40,473 nucleotides of DNA. Source: an uncultured Lachnospiraceae bacterium (lineage in GTDB: Bacteria; Bacillota; Clostridia; Lachnospirales; Lachnospiraceae). A program made the translations under genes and the position numbers. Positions 1-9,755 of this stretch are shown piece by piece. The notes under the pieces were generated by a model. That model was not told the DNA's origin. It saw nothing but the letters and a program-made list of their open reading frames with translations, and searched no databases. Within the stretch, counting starts at the first letter, position 1. Every line of letters begins with the position of its first letter. The stretch covers positions 1 to 40,473 of the forward strand of contig CAMBKU010000019.1 of assembly GCA_945868305.1 (NCBI GenBank), given 5' to 3'.

Positions 1-65
1 ATTCACGCCGAGTCGGCAGCAGAATTCATTAGAAAAACAAACAATGAAATAAAAGGAGTGATAGG

Positions 66-1601
66 TTGTATAGTATTGTATCTACAGCAATCGTACATGG
101 AATTGAGAGTATTCCAGTACAGGTAGAGGCAGATGTCAGCACTGGGATGCCCGTTTTTGAAATGGTAGGTTTTTTAGGTGCGGAAGTAAAGGAAGCAAAA
201 GAACGGGTGCGCACAGCACTGAAAAATGAAGGTTACTTCCTTCCGGCAAAGAGAATTACTGTAAATCTTTCTCCCGCAGGGTTAAGAAAAACAGGTTCCG
301 GATTTGATTTGCCGATTACAGTGGCAGTTATGGCAGCGCTTGGTATTATTCCGGCAGAGCAAACCAGAGGTATTCTTTATGTGGGGGAAATTGGGTTAAA
401 TGGGAAGGTGCAGCCAGTACGCGGCATATTACCGATTGTTTTTGGTGCGGCGGAGCAGGGTTTCTCCCGCTGTATGGTTCCAAAAGAAAATTACAAAGAG
501 GCGTGTATTGTACCTGGAATAGAAGTAATTCCGGCAGCGGATTTAAAAGAAGTTATTTCCTTTTTTCAGACGGGAAAATGGGAAAAAATAAAAAGCAATG
601 GAGAATTAAATCAGATTACAGAAATGAAAAAACAGCCTGATTTTGCGGAACTGCACGGACAGCCATTTTTGAAACGTGCCTGTGAAGTTGCGGTATCCGG
701 TATGCATAATCTTTTAATGGTGGGACCTCCCGGAGCAGGAAAGACTATGGCAGCAAAGAGGATTCCGTCCATATTGCCGCCTATGGATGAAGGGGAGCAG
801 ATGGAATTGTCTAAGATATACAGCGTATGCGGGCTCTTTGAAGAAAAACAGTTGCTTTTAAGTGAGAGACCTTTTCGTGCACCACATCACACCATAACGC
901 CGCAAGGGCTAACTGGAGGCGGAGGCGTTCCAAAGCCAGGAGAAATCAGTCTTGCGCATCACGGTGTTCTGTTTTTGGACGAACTGACGGAGTTTAAGAA
1001 AGAAAGTATAGAGACTTTGCGACAGCCGTTGGAAGAAAAATATGTACGTCTGGTACGTGCAGGTGGGACTTATCAGTACCCGGCAGATTTTATGCTGGTG
1101 GCGGCAATGAATCCCTGTGCCTGCGGAAATTATCCGGATATGCAGAAATGTACATGCAGTCGTGGAGAAATCAGACGTTATCTTGGACGTATCAGCAAAC
1201 CGCTTTTGGATCGTATCGATCTTTGCGTGGAAGTGCCCAGATTGTCGTATGAGGAACTTTCATCTCCTGGGAAAAAGGAAGAAAATTCTGCAGAAATAAG
1301 AAAACGTGTGAAGGCGGCATGGGAATTGCAGAGAGAACGTTATGATGGAACCGGAATATATTACAACAGTCAGATGCCGGCAGAGTGCATCGAGGAATAT
1401 TGTGCGTTGGATAAAAAGAAAAAAGCGTATTTAAAACAGATTTATATTAAGCTGAATTTAAGTGCAAGAGCGTATCACAAGATTTTAAAAGTGGCGCGTA
1501 CAGTTGCCGATTTAGATGGAAGCCGGGAAGTAGAGCTTGAGCATTTAAATGAGGCAGTATGTTACCGCAGTCTGGATAAAAAATTCTGGGAACAGACATG
1601 A
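66..1601 (+). CDS. comM: YifB/ComM family Mg-chelatase-like AAA+ ATPase (TTG start)
   Basis: Walker A GPPGAGKT; FRAPHHTIT, MNPCACGNY motifs; followed by dprA and topA. Confidence 0.93.
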   Translation: MYSIVSTAIVHGIESIPVQVEADVSTGMPVFEMVGFLGAEVKEAKERVRTALKNEGYFLPAKRITVNLSPAGLRKTGSGFDLPITVAVMAALGIIPAEQTRGILYVGEIGLNGKVQPVRGILPIVFGAAEQGFSRCMVPKENYKEACIVPGIEVIPAADLKEVISFFQTGKWEKIKSNGELNQITEMKKQPDFAELHGQPFLKRACEVAVSGMHNLLMVGPPGAGKTMAAKRIPSILPPMDEGEQMELSKIYSVCGLFEEKQLLLSERPFRAPHHTITPQGLTGGGGVPKPGEISLAHHGVLFLDELTEFKKESIETLRQPLEEKYVRLVRAGGTYQYPADFMLVAAMNPCACGNYPDMQKCTCSRGEIRRYLGRISKPLLDRIDLCVEVPRLSYEELSSPGKKEENSAEIRKRVKAAWELQRERYDGTGIYYNSQMPAECIEEYCALDKKKKAYLKQIYIKLNLSARAYHKILKVARTVADLDGSREVELEHLNEAVCYRSLDKKFWEQT

Positions 1602-1614
1602 GAAAGGGGTAAAA

Positions 1615-2706
1615 ATGAAAACGGAAAAAATAAAATTTGAATACTGGCTGAACTGCATTCCGGGAATTGGAATACAAAAGCGAAAAATATTGTCGGCAGA
1701 TGGCAGAGACGCAGAAGCAATTTACGAAATGACAGAGAAAGAACTGGCTACGGTTCCTTTTTTAACAGAAAAAGATAAAAGGCAGATTGTTCGAAGTAAA
1801 AAAGGATGGAATCTGGATGGAGAGTATGAAAAGTTAAAAAGATCAGGTATTTCTTTTGTGACCAAAGCAAGTGCAAATTATCCAGAGCGCTTAAAAAGAA
1901 TTGCGAATGCACCGGATGCTCTTTACGTAAAAGGAAAACTGCCGCAGGAAACAGTGCTTTCGGTGGCTATTGTCGGGGCAAGATGTTGTTCCCAATATGG
2001 GAGGGCTTTTGCTGGAGAAATCGCTGAGAGACTGGCGGATGCTGGGGTTTTTGTTATTAGCGGTATGGCCAGAGGAATTGATTCCTGCAGTCATACCGGA
2101 GCTTTGAGGGGTGGCGGAAAAACATTTGCTGTTCTGGGGTGTGGTGTGGACATCTGTTATCCCCCGGAAAATCAGAAATTGTATGAAACGATAGAAAAGC
2201 AGGGGGGAATTATCTCGGAATATCCGCCTAAAACTGCTCCGATTGGGGGCTTTTTTCCGGCGCGAAATCGAATTATTAGTGGAATAAGTGATATTGTAGT
2301 CGTAATTGAGGCGAGAGAAAAAAGTGGTTCGCTTATCACAGCGGATTTTGCCATGGAACAGGGAAAAGATGTTTATACTCTCCCAGGACGTGTTACAGAC
2401 AGCTTAAGTGGCGGCTGTAATCGGCTAATCAAGCAGGGCGCAGGGATTATTTTGTCGGCGGAGGATTTCTTAAAAGATTTGGAAATTGAGGCGGAAAGTA
2501 AGGGAAAAGTCGAAAAGTTTAAGAAAAATTTACTTGAAAAACAGGAGATGGTGGTGTATAGTGGTTTAGATTTCCAACCGAGAAGTTTGGATGAGATTAT
2601 GACAAGAACAGGAATGACACTTTCTGAAGTCAGTGGGATTTTAATGGAGCTGCAGCAGAAGGGGAATATAAAAGAAATATTTAAGAACTATTATGTCCGT
2701 TCTTAA
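1615..2706 (+). CDS. dprA: DNA processing protein DprA/Smf
   Basis: Rossmann core VAIVGARCCSQYG...SGMARGIDSCSHTGAL...LGCGVDICYPPEN; ORF track extends upstream of the likely ATG at 1615 (AGAAAGGGG RBS). Confidence 0.93.
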   Translation: MKTEKIKFEYWLNCIPGIGIQKRKILSADGRDAEAIYEMTEKELATVPFLTEKDKRQIVRSKKGWNLDGEYEKLKRSGISFVTKASANYPERLKRIANAPDALYVKGKLPQETVLSVAIVGARCCSQYGRAFAGEIAERLADAGVFVISGMARGIDSCSHTGALRGGGKTFAVLGCGVDICYPPENQKLYETIEKQGGIISEYPPKTAPIGGFFPARNRIISGISDIVVVIEAREKSGSLITADFAMEQGKDVYTLPGRVTDSLSGGCNRLIKQGAGIILSAEDFLKDLEIEAESKGKVEKFKKNLLEKQEMVVYSGLDFQPRSLDEIMTRTGMTLSEVSGILMELQQKGNIKEIFKNYYVRS

Positions 2707-2731
2707 AAATGAGCTATGAAGGAGTAGGAAA

Positions 2732-4819
2732 ATGGCAAAATATCTTGTGATTGTGGAATCACCTGCAAAAGTAAAGACAATCAAAAAATTTCTGGGAAAA
2801 AATTACGAGGTAATGGCTTCCAACGGACATGTCCGCGATTTGCCGAAAAGTCAGATGGGCATTGACGTGGAAAACGACTATGAACCGAAATATATTACAA
2901 TCCGGGGGAAGGGTGACATTCTGGCAAAACTGAGAAAAGAAGCAAAAAAAGCAGATAAAGTATATCTTGCAACCGACCCGGACCGCGAGGGGGAGGCCAT
3001 CTCCTGGCATTTATCCAAAGCACTTAATCTGGATGATAAAAAGATGTACCGTATCAGTTTTAATGAGATTACACAGAGTGCGGTAAAGGCGTCTCTAAAG
3101 CAGGCGCGGGAAATAGATATGGATTTGGTGGATGCACAGCAGGCAAGGCGGATGCTGGATCGTATGGTGGGTTACTGTATCAGCCCACTGCTCTGGGCAA
3201 AAGTAAAAAGAGGGCTCAGTGCCGGAAGGGTACAGTCAGTGGCACTTCGTATCATTTGCGACAGGGAAGATGAAATTAATGCGTTTATCCCGGAAGAATA
3301 TTGGAGCCTGGATGTTATGCTTGGCATAAAAGGAGAAAAGAAACCGCTGGTCGCAAAGTTTACAGGAGATGTAAATGGAAAGATGACAATTTCCTCAAAA
3401 GAACAGATGGATGCGGTTACCGAAAAATTAAAGCAGGCAGATTACAAGGTGCTGGAGGTTAAAAAGGGTGAGCGAATAAAGAAAGCGCCACTTCCTTTCA
3501 TCACCAGTACGCTTCAGCAGGAAGCATCCAAGGTACTTAATTTTTCTACACAAAAGACAATGCGGCTTGCACAACAACTCTATGAGGGAATTGATTTAAA
3601 AGGTACCGGTACAGTCGGCCTTATCACCTATTTGAGAACAGATTCCACACGTATTTCGGAGGAGGCAGACGCAGCAGCAAGAGAGTTTATCGGAAATTCT
3701 TATGGTGAAGAGTATGTGGCGAAAAATGTGACAGCAAAAAAGAGCAGTGCGAAGATTCAGGATGCGCATGAGGCTATTCGTCCATCAGATATCACACGAA
3801 CACCTCAGGCGGTGAAGGAATCTCTTTCCAGAGATCAGTTCCGCTTATATCAGTTAATCTGGAATCGTTTTACGGCGAGCCGTATGAAGGAAGCCGTTTA
3901 TGAGACGATATCTGTAAAAATCGGTGCAGGAGATTATCGTTTTTCTGTATCGGCATCCAAAATTGCATTTGACGGTTTTATGTCGGTATATACTAATGAT
4001 GAAGATGAAAAGGCGGCAAACAATGTATTTTTGAAGACCATCGATAAAGATACAGAATTGAAGTTTAAGGAATTTGAAGAAAAACAGCATTTTACCCAGC
4101 CACCGGCACATTATACGGAGGCTTCTCTGGTAAAGGCATTGGAAGAATTGGGAATAGGACGTCCGAGTACCTATTCACCTACTATTACCACGATTCTGGC
4201 ACGACGCTATATTGTAAAGGAAAATAAAAATCTTTATGTAACAGAGTTGGGAGAGGCAGTTAACAATATTATGAAGGATGCTTTCCCAAGCATTGTAGAT
4301 GAACATTTTACGGCAAATCTGGAATCCCTGCTCGACATGGTAGAGGAAGGAAAAGTAGGGTGGAAGACTGTTGTAAGCAATTTCTATCCAGATTTGGAGG
4401 AAGCAGTAGAAGTTGCGGAAAAGAAGTTGGAAAAAGTACAGATTGCAGATGAAGTGACAGATGTTATTTGCGAGGAATGTGGGCGCAATATGGTAGTGAA
4501 ATACGGTCCGCATGGTAAATTTCTTGCCTGCCCGGGATTCCCGGACTGCCGCAATACAAAACCGTATTTGGAAAAAATTGGGGTACCGTGTCCTGTTTGC
4601 GGAAAAGATGTTGTATTAAAGAAAACGAAAAAGGGCAGAAAATATTATGGTTGTGAGGATAATCCGGAATGTGGATTTATGTCATGGCAGCGTCCGTCTA
4701 TAAAGAAATGCCCAAAATGTGGTGGATATATGGTAGAAAAGGGCAATAAACTGGTGTGTGCGGACGAGCAGTGCGGCTATGTGGAGGAACAAAAAAAGAA
4801 CAACAAGAAAGAAGATTAA
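2732..4819 (+). CDS. topA: DNA topoisomerase I, type IA, with C-terminal Cys4 zinc fingers
   Basis: N-terminal KYLVIVESPAKVKTIKKFLG, Toprim ATDPDREGEAISWHL, active site LITYLRTDSTRIS, C-terminal CPVCG/CPKCG motifs. Confidence 0.97.
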   Translation: MAKYLVIVESPAKVKTIKKFLGKNYEVMASNGHVRDLPKSQMGIDVENDYEPKYITIRGKGDILAKLRKEAKKADKVYLATDPDREGEAISWHLSKALNLDDKKMYRISFNEITQSAVKASLKQAREIDMDLVDAQQARRMLDRMVGYCISPLLWAKVKRGLSAGRVQSVALRIICDREDEINAFIPEEYWSLDVMLGIKGEKKPLVAKFTGDVNGKMTISSKEQMDAVTEKLKQADYKVLEVKKGERIKKAPLPFITSTLQQEASKVLNFSTQKTMRLAQQLYEGIDLKGTGTVGLITYLRTDSTRISEEADAAAREFIGNSYGEEYVAKNVTAKKSSAKIQDAHEAIRPSDITRTPQAVKESLSRDQFRLYQLIWNRFTASRMKEAVYETISVKIGAGDYRFSVSASKIAFDGFMSVYTNDEDEKAANNVFLKTIDKDTELKFKEFEEKQHFTQPPAHYTEASLVKALEELGIGRPSTYSPTITTILARRYIVKENKNLYVTELGEAVNNIMKDAFPSIVDEHFTANLESLLDMVEEGKVGWKTVVSNFYPDLEEAVEVAEKKLEKVQIADEVTDVICEECGRNMVVKYGPHGKFLACPGFPDCRNTKPYLEKIGVPCPVCGKDVVLKKTKKGRKYYGCEDNPECGFMSWQRPSIKKCPKCGGYMVEKGNKLVCADEQCGYVEEQKKNNKKED

Positions 4820-4844
4820 ATTTATCCAATAAATAGTTGAAATA

Positions 4845-4873
4845 TTGAATATTCTGAATAAATGTGCTAAAAT
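4845..4873 (+). promoter_or_regulatory. Putative sigma-A promoter of codY: TTGAAT-N17-TAAAAT with extended TGC
   Basis: -35 TTGAAT 4845-4850, 17-nt spacer, TGC immediately before -10 TAAAAT 4868-4873; codY ATG at 4935. Confidence 0.65.
4848..4862 (+). promoter_or_regulatory. Candidate CodY box AATATTCTGAATAAA
   Basis: 11/15 match to AATTTTCWGAAAATT including core TTCTGAA; lies in the -35/-10 spacer of codY. Confidence 0.5.
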
Positions 4874-4934
4874 AGAGAACAGTAGAATTAATTTCGCGAA
4901 ACGGACTGATTTTTGCGCAGTTAGGAGGAAATAA

Positions 4935-5711
4935 ATGAGTGTACAGTTATTGGACAAAACAAGAAAGATCAATAAACTTTTGCATAACAATCATTCTTCC
5001 AAAGTAGTATTCAATGATATATGCGAAGTTATGACAGAAATTCTTGGGGCAGACATTCTGGTCATCAGCCGGAAGGGTAAAGTGCTTGGAATGAGCTGTA
5101 GCGGAAAAACAAAGCAGATACGGGAACTGATTGCTGATGAGGTTGGCGGATTTATTGATGAAGCTTTAAACGACAGGCTGTTAGGCATTTTATCCACAAA
5201 GGAAAATGTAAATCTCGAAACACTTGGTTTTTCGGAAGATACCAGAAAATATAAGGTGATTATTACCCCCATTGATATCGCAGGAGAAAGGCTTGGAACG
5301 CTCTTTGTGTATCGAGGGGAGGATGATTTTGATATTGATGATATCATTGTAAGCGAATATGGTACAACTGTTGTAGGACTTGAGATGATGCGGGCGGTCA
5401 ATGAAGAAAATGCGGAGGAAGCGAGAAAGGTACAGATTGTACGTTCTGCGATCGGAACACTTTCGTTTTCTGAATTAGAAGCAATTACGTATATCTTTGA
5501 TGAACTGAATGGAAAAGAAGGAGTCCTTGTTGCCAGTAAGATTGCAGATAGAGTGGGTATCACGCGTTCGGTTATTGTAAACGCCCTGCGGAAGTTTGAG
5601 AGTGCCGGAGTGATAGAGTCCAGATCTTCCGGAATGAAGGGAACCTATATCAAAGTAATAAACGATGTCGTCTTTGATGAATTAGAACGAATTAAGAAAG
5701 AAAAAGGATGA
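4935..5711 (+). CDS. codY: GTP-sensing/branched-chain amino acid-responsive pleiotropic regulator CodY
   Basis: N-terminal LLDKTRKINKLL, GAF-like domain, C-terminal wHTH GVLVASKIADRVGITRSVIVNALRKFESAGVIESRSSGMKGTYIKV. Confidence 0.97.
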   Translation: MSVQLLDKTRKINKLLHNNHSSKVVFNDICEVMTEILGADILVISRKGKVLGMSCSGKTKQIRELIADEVGGFIDEALNDRLLGILSTKENVNLETLGFSEDTRKYKVIITPIDIAGERLGTLFVYRGEDDFDIDDIIVSEYGTTVVGLEMMRAVNEENAEEARKVQIVRSAIGTLSFSELEAITYIFDELNGKEGVLVASKIADRVGITRSVIVNALRKFESAGVIESRSSGMKGTYIKVINDVVFDELERIKKEKG

Positions 5712-5731
5712 TATGGAAGTCATCGACAAGG

Positions 5732-5775
5732 AAAAGGGATTTGTAGAAAAAAAGGCTATAAGTCCCCTTTTTTTT
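5732..5775 (+). terminator. Putative intrinsic terminator after codY
   Basis: AAAAAAAGG/CCTTTTTTT (5747-5755 / 5766-5774) or alternative AAAAGGG/CCCTTTT pairing, followed by a T8 run. Confidence 0.6.
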
Positions 5776-5860
5776 ATTATTAAAAATCTAAAATAATACA
5801 CGAAATTGTACACGATGTGACAAAAATATACAAGATTGTGTAAAAATAAACAAAAAACCC

Positions 5861-5889
5861 TTGTGTTTTTTGGCGTTAACTTCTATAAT
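5861..5889 (+). promoter_or_regulatory. Putative sigma-A promoter of the fla/che operon: TTGTGT-N17-TATAAT
   Basis: -35 TTGTGT 5861-5866, 17-nt spacer, consensus -10 TATAAT 5884-5889; flgB ATG at 5932 with GGGAGG RBS. Confidence 0.65.
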
Positions 5890-5931
5890 AAGAATATGTA
5901 TGGGAAAGCAACTGAATTGGGAGGTACACAT

Positions 5932-6321
5932 ATGATAAATACAGATGCGTTCAGTTACATTAACATTCTGGACAAGGCTGCAGACGCAAGCTGGACTAGG
6001 AGTGAATGTATTAATAATAATATTGCAAATGTAGATACACCTGGATATAAAAGACAGGATATTGATTTTGCCAGTACTCTGAAAGAAGAGTTGGGGCGTT
6101 ATAAATATGTATCTTTGGATGAAAAAGTAGAAAATGTGAACTTAAATCACTTGAATCCATCCGTCTATACAGATTCTGCAAATTTCTCGTACAGGGAAGA
6201 CCGAAATAATGTCGATATCGATACGGAGGAAGTGGAACGTGCTTCTGAAACGATTAAGTATCAGGTATTGACGGACAGCATTTCGCAGGAATTTTCCAGA
6301 TTAAAAACAGTTATGAGTTGA
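5932..6321 (+). CDS. flgB: Flagellar basal-body rod protein FlgB
   Basis: NNNIANVDTPGYKRQDIDF motif; the upstream extension in the ORF track is unlikely because the promoter lies there. Confidence 0.95.
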   Translation: MINTDAFSYINILDKAADASWTRSECINNNIANVDTPGYKRQDIDFASTLKEELGRYKYVSLDEKVENVNLNHLNPSVYTDSANFSYREDRNNVDIDTEEVERASETIKYQVLTDSISQEFSRLKTVMS

Positions 6322-6345
6322 AAGTAATTTGAGGAGGTAACTATT

Positions 6346-6786
6346 ATGGCTTTGTTTCAAGCTTTTGATATCTGTGCATCCGGTATGACTGCCGAGCGCT
6401 TCCGTACTGATGTTATCGCAGAGAATGTCGCAAATGTTAATACAACTTCTACAGAAGATGGAACACCGTATCGTAGGAAAATTGTTACTTTTCAGGAAAA
6501 AAATATTACATCCTTTTCGGATGTGCTGAGTAATACAAGAAATGCTTTTGTCGGTAACGGCGTGAAAGTTTCAAAACTGACAGAAGATTATGAGTCAGAT
6601 TATATTATGAAATATGATCCTTCACATCCGGATGCGGATGAAAACGGATATGTATCTTATCCAAATGTAAATATAGTAACAGAGATGACAAATCTGATTG
6701 ACGCCAGTCGTGCCTACGAAGCAAACACGACTGCTTTTGATGCGACTAAGTCTATGGCACAGGCAGGACTTCAGATAGGTAAATAA
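6346..6786 (+). CDS. flgC: Flagellar basal-body rod protein FlgC
   Basis: ENVANVNTTSTEDGTPYRRK; C-terminal EMTNLIDASRAYEANTTAFDATKSM. Confidence 0.96.
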   Translation: MALFQAFDICASGMTAERFRTDVIAENVANVNTTSTEDGTPYRRKIVTFQEKNITSFSDVLSNTRNAFVGNGVKVSKLTEDYESDYIMKYDPSHPDADENGYVSYPNVNIVTEMTNLIDASRAYEANTTAFDATKSMAQAGLQIGK

Positions 6787-6808
6787 AAAAATAGGGGAGG
6801 AATAAAAG

Positions 6809-7117
6809 ATGGATATTTCAGCACTCACAAATGTGTCCGCTGACGAGGTTAAAGCTGTTGCGGAAAAGAAACAGACCCCGACAGGAGCGGATACGTTTGC
6901 AAATGCACTTGATTCTGCAATGGGTTTGGTAGACGAAACGAACAGCTATATCAACAAAGCAGAGTCTGAGGAGATTCGCTTTGCTTTGGGAGAGGCAACC
7001 AATACACATGATCTTCAGGTTGCACAGTATAAAGCCAATTCAGCGCTGCAGTTTACTGTTGCGGTGAGAGATAAGCTTATAGAGGCTTATAAAGAGATCA
7101 TGAATATGCAGATTTAA
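6809..7117 (+). CDS. fliE: Flagellar hook-basal body complex protein FliE
   Basis: Size, position, and C-terminal HDLQVAQYKANSALQFTVAVRDKLIEAYKEIMNMQI. Confidence 0.94.
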   Translation: MDISALTNVSADEVKAVAEKKQTPTGADTFANALDSAMGLVDETNSYINKAESEEIRFALGEATNTHDLQVAQYKANSALQFTVAVRDKLIEAYKEIMNMQI

Positions 7118-7133
7118 TGGGTAGGGAAAAGAA

Positions 7134-8738
7134 ATGCCGGAAAAACTGAAACAAATTTTAGATAAGATAGTAGAGTGGTGGAAAAAGTTTTCTACCAAGC
7201 AAAAAACATTAATCATTAGTATTGTAGCGGTTATAGTTGTAGCGCTTGTAATCCTTGCAGCGGTAGTATCGAAACCGACAATGGTAACACTTATTACCTG
7301 TGAATCAACAACACAGGCTTCAGAAGTAAAAGAATTACTGGACGGAGAGGGTGTTGCATATGAATTGTCACAGGATGGACTTACGTTCGAGGTAAATGAG
7401 AAGGATGAAGCTAATGCTTCTATTCTGCTTGGGTCTAATGATATTCCGACAGAGGGTTATAGTATAGATGATGCTATTGACGGAAGCTTTAGCACCACCG
7501 AGGCTGACAAAACAAAAAAATATCAGCTTTATCTTGAGAGTACCTTTGCGGATAAGTTAGAGACCATATCAAATATTGAAAGCGCTTCTGTTTCTTTATC
7601 TATTCCGGAAGATGACGGAACAATTATTTCTCAAGGTCAGGATACTTATGCCAGTGTAATTTTGAAACTGGATGGTGAGATGACCGATGAACAGGCAGCG
7701 GGCATTGCCAAGTACATAGCGACAGAGGTTGGAAATGATGATACGGACTGTATTCTGATTTTGGATTCTGATGGAAATGTCCTGTTTTCTGGTGGGGATT
7801 CTAATTCCCAGACTGGAAATGCAAACAGTCAGCTTGCACTTACGAACAAAACAGAAAATGCGGTAAAGAGCAAGGTGAAGGATGTTGTCCTTGGCACGGA
7901 TGTGTATGACAACGTAGAAGTTGGGTTAAATCTTGTTCTTGATTTTGATAAGACAGATATCACAGACCATGAGTATTATGTGGCCGAAGGGCAGACGCAG
8001 GGATATCTGGACAGTGAGAGCGCTTATGAATCTGAGTCGTATGGTGGGGCAGCGGCAACGCCGGGAACGGATTCTAATGATGATACAACTTACGTGATTG
8101 AAGATGGCAGCACGACGCATTCGACAGTTTCTGACACTACAAAGGATTATTTGCCGAATGAGCGTATCACGACAACAACTGGTTCGGTGGGAAAAATCAA
8201 TTATGACGATTCTACCATTACGGTTGCGGCAACTCGGTTTGTCGTATATAACGAAGATGCGTTAAGAGCAGATGGAACACTGGATGACATGACCTTTGAT
8301 GAATTTGTGGCAGCCAACAGCGAACGTGTAAAGACAGATGTTGACGAGGATTTTTATGCCATGGTTTCAAAAGCGACAGGTATTTCGGAGGATGGAATCA
8401 CGTTCGTTGCTTATGATGTGCCGTTTTTTCAATATTCTGATAATAATGGGAGAACACTTACCGATTATTTGCAGATTGCATTGGCAGTGCTTATCTTTGC
8501 ATTGCTTGGTTATGTAGTGTTCCGCAGCACGCGGAAAGAAGAGACAGTGGAGGTGGAACCGGAGTTGTCGGTAGAATCTCTGTTGGAAACTACAAAAGAA
8601 GCAGAGTCCGAGCAACTTGAAGATATCGGATTCAATGAGAAGTCTGAGACAAGACTCATGATAGAAAAATTTGTCGATGAAAATCCGGAGGCAGTTGCAT
8701 CTTTGCTGCGTAACTGGCTGAATGAGGAGTGGGATTAA
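7134..8738 (+). CDS. fliF: Flagellar MS-ring protein FliF
   Basis: Two terminal TM segments, secretin-like ring-building domain, LPNERITTTTGSVGKI motif, position. Confidence 0.94.
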   Translation: MPEKLKQILDKIVEWWKKFSTKQKTLIISIVAVIVVALVILAAVVSKPTMVTLITCESTTQASEVKELLDGEGVAYELSQDGLTFEVNEKDEANASILLGSNDIPTEGYSIDDAIDGSFSTTEADKTKKYQLYLESTFADKLETISNIESASVSLSIPEDDGTIISQGQDTYASVILKLDGEMTDEQAAGIAKYIATEVGNDDTDCILILDSDGNVLFSGGDSNSQTGNANSQLALTNKTENAVKSKVKDVVLGTDVYDNVEVGLNLVLDFDKTDITDHEYYVAEGQTQGYLDSESAYESESYGGAAATPGTDSNDDTTYVIEDGSTTHSTVSDTTKDYLPNERITTTTGSVGKINYDDSTITVAATRFVVYNEDALRADGTLDDMTFDEFVAANSERVKTDVDEDFYAMVSKATGISEDGITFVAYDVPFFQYSDNNGRTLTDYLQIALAVLIFALLGYVVFRSTRKEETVEVEPELSVESLLETTKEAESEQLEDIGFNEKSETRLMIEKFVDENPEAVASLLRNWLNEEWD

Positions 8739-8741
8739 TTT

Positions 8742-9755
8742 ATGAGTAGCAGTACGGAAGAATACAGTGGCGTCCAGAAAGCGGCGATTCTTTTGATCGC
8801 TTTGGGACCAGAAAAATCAGCAACGATTTTTAAACATTTAAAAGAAGATGAGATAGAGGAATTGACACTTGAAATTGCCAATACCAGAAGTGTATCTCCA
8901 CAGACAAAAGAAGATATTTTAAATGAATTTTATCAGGTTTGTCTGGCACAGCAGTATATTGCAGAGGGCGGTATTGGTTATGCAAAGGATTTGCTGGAAA
9001 AAGCATTGGGCAACGACAAGGCGCAGGAAGTTATTTCAAAACTTACGGCGTCCTTACAGGTCAGACCTTTCGAATTTGTGCGTAAGACAGATCCAAGTCA
9101 GGTACTTAACTTTATCCAGGATGAACATCCGCAGACCATTGCGATGATTTTATCCTATTTGTCTTCCGGTCAGGCGGCAATGATTTTGAGCGCTTTGACA
9201 CCGGAAAAACAGGCGGATGTGGCAAAACGTATTGCCATGATGGATCGGACATCACCGGATGTAATAAAGGAAGTGGAACGCGTATTGGAAAGAAAACTTT
9301 CGTCCCTGCTCAATCAGGACTATACGATTGTTGGTGGCGTAGATGCTATTGTTGGCATTTTGAATACAGTAGACCGCGGTACTGAAAAACATATTATGGA
9401 GTCCCTGGAAATTGAAGAACCGGAACTTGCAGATGAAATCCGTAAGAAGATGTTTGTATTTGAGGATATTCTTCTTTTGGACGACAGAGCTATTCAGCGT
9501 GTACTTCGTGATGTAGATAACAATGACCTGGCGGTGGCATTGAAAGGTGCAAATGAAGAAGTTCAAGGTGTTATCTTTAAAAATCTCTCAAAACGTCTGG
9601 CTGCTATGATTAAAGAAGATATGGAATTCATGGGACCGGTGCGTATGAAGGATGTTGAAGAAGCACAGCAGAAGATTGTCAGCATTATCCGTAAATTGGA
9701 AGATTCCGCAGAGATTGTTATTTCCAGAGGTGGAGGTGACGAGATAATTGTCTAA
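8742..9755 (+). CDS. fliG: Flagellar motor switch protein FliG
   Basis: GVQKAAILLIALGPEKSATIFKHL; EHPQTIAMILSYL; C-terminal charged torque helix MFVFEDILLLDDRAIQRVLRDVD. Confidence 0.97.
   Translation: MSSSTEEYSGVQKAAILLIALGPEKSATIFKHLKEDEIEELTLEIANTRSVSPQTKEDILNEFYQVCLAQQYIAEGGIGYAKDLLEKALGNDKAQEVISKLTASLQVRPFEFVRKTDPSQVLNFIQDEHPQTIAMILSYLSSGQAAMILSALTPEKQADVAKRIAMMDRTSPDVIKEVERVLERKLSSLLNQDYTIVGGVDAIVGILNTVDRGTEKHIMESLEIEEPELADEIRKKMFVFEDILLLDDRAIQRVLRDVDNNDLAVALKGANEEVQGVIFKNLSKRLAAMIKEDMEFMGPVRMKDVEEAQQKIVSIIRKLEDSAEIVISRGGGDEIIV

Noticed and set aside
1-65. 3' end of an upstream gene
   Set aside because: More than one reading frame is possible in this short stretch and no family is recognisable, so no gene is called.
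4991-5563. 190-aa minus-strand ORF opposite codY
   Set aside because: Ser/Ile-rich shadow ORF overlapping an unambiguous codY.
5713-5796. 27-codon ORF starting MEVIDKEKGFVEKK after codY
   Set aside because: Runs through the putative terminator hairpin and T-run, weak RBS; likely chance.
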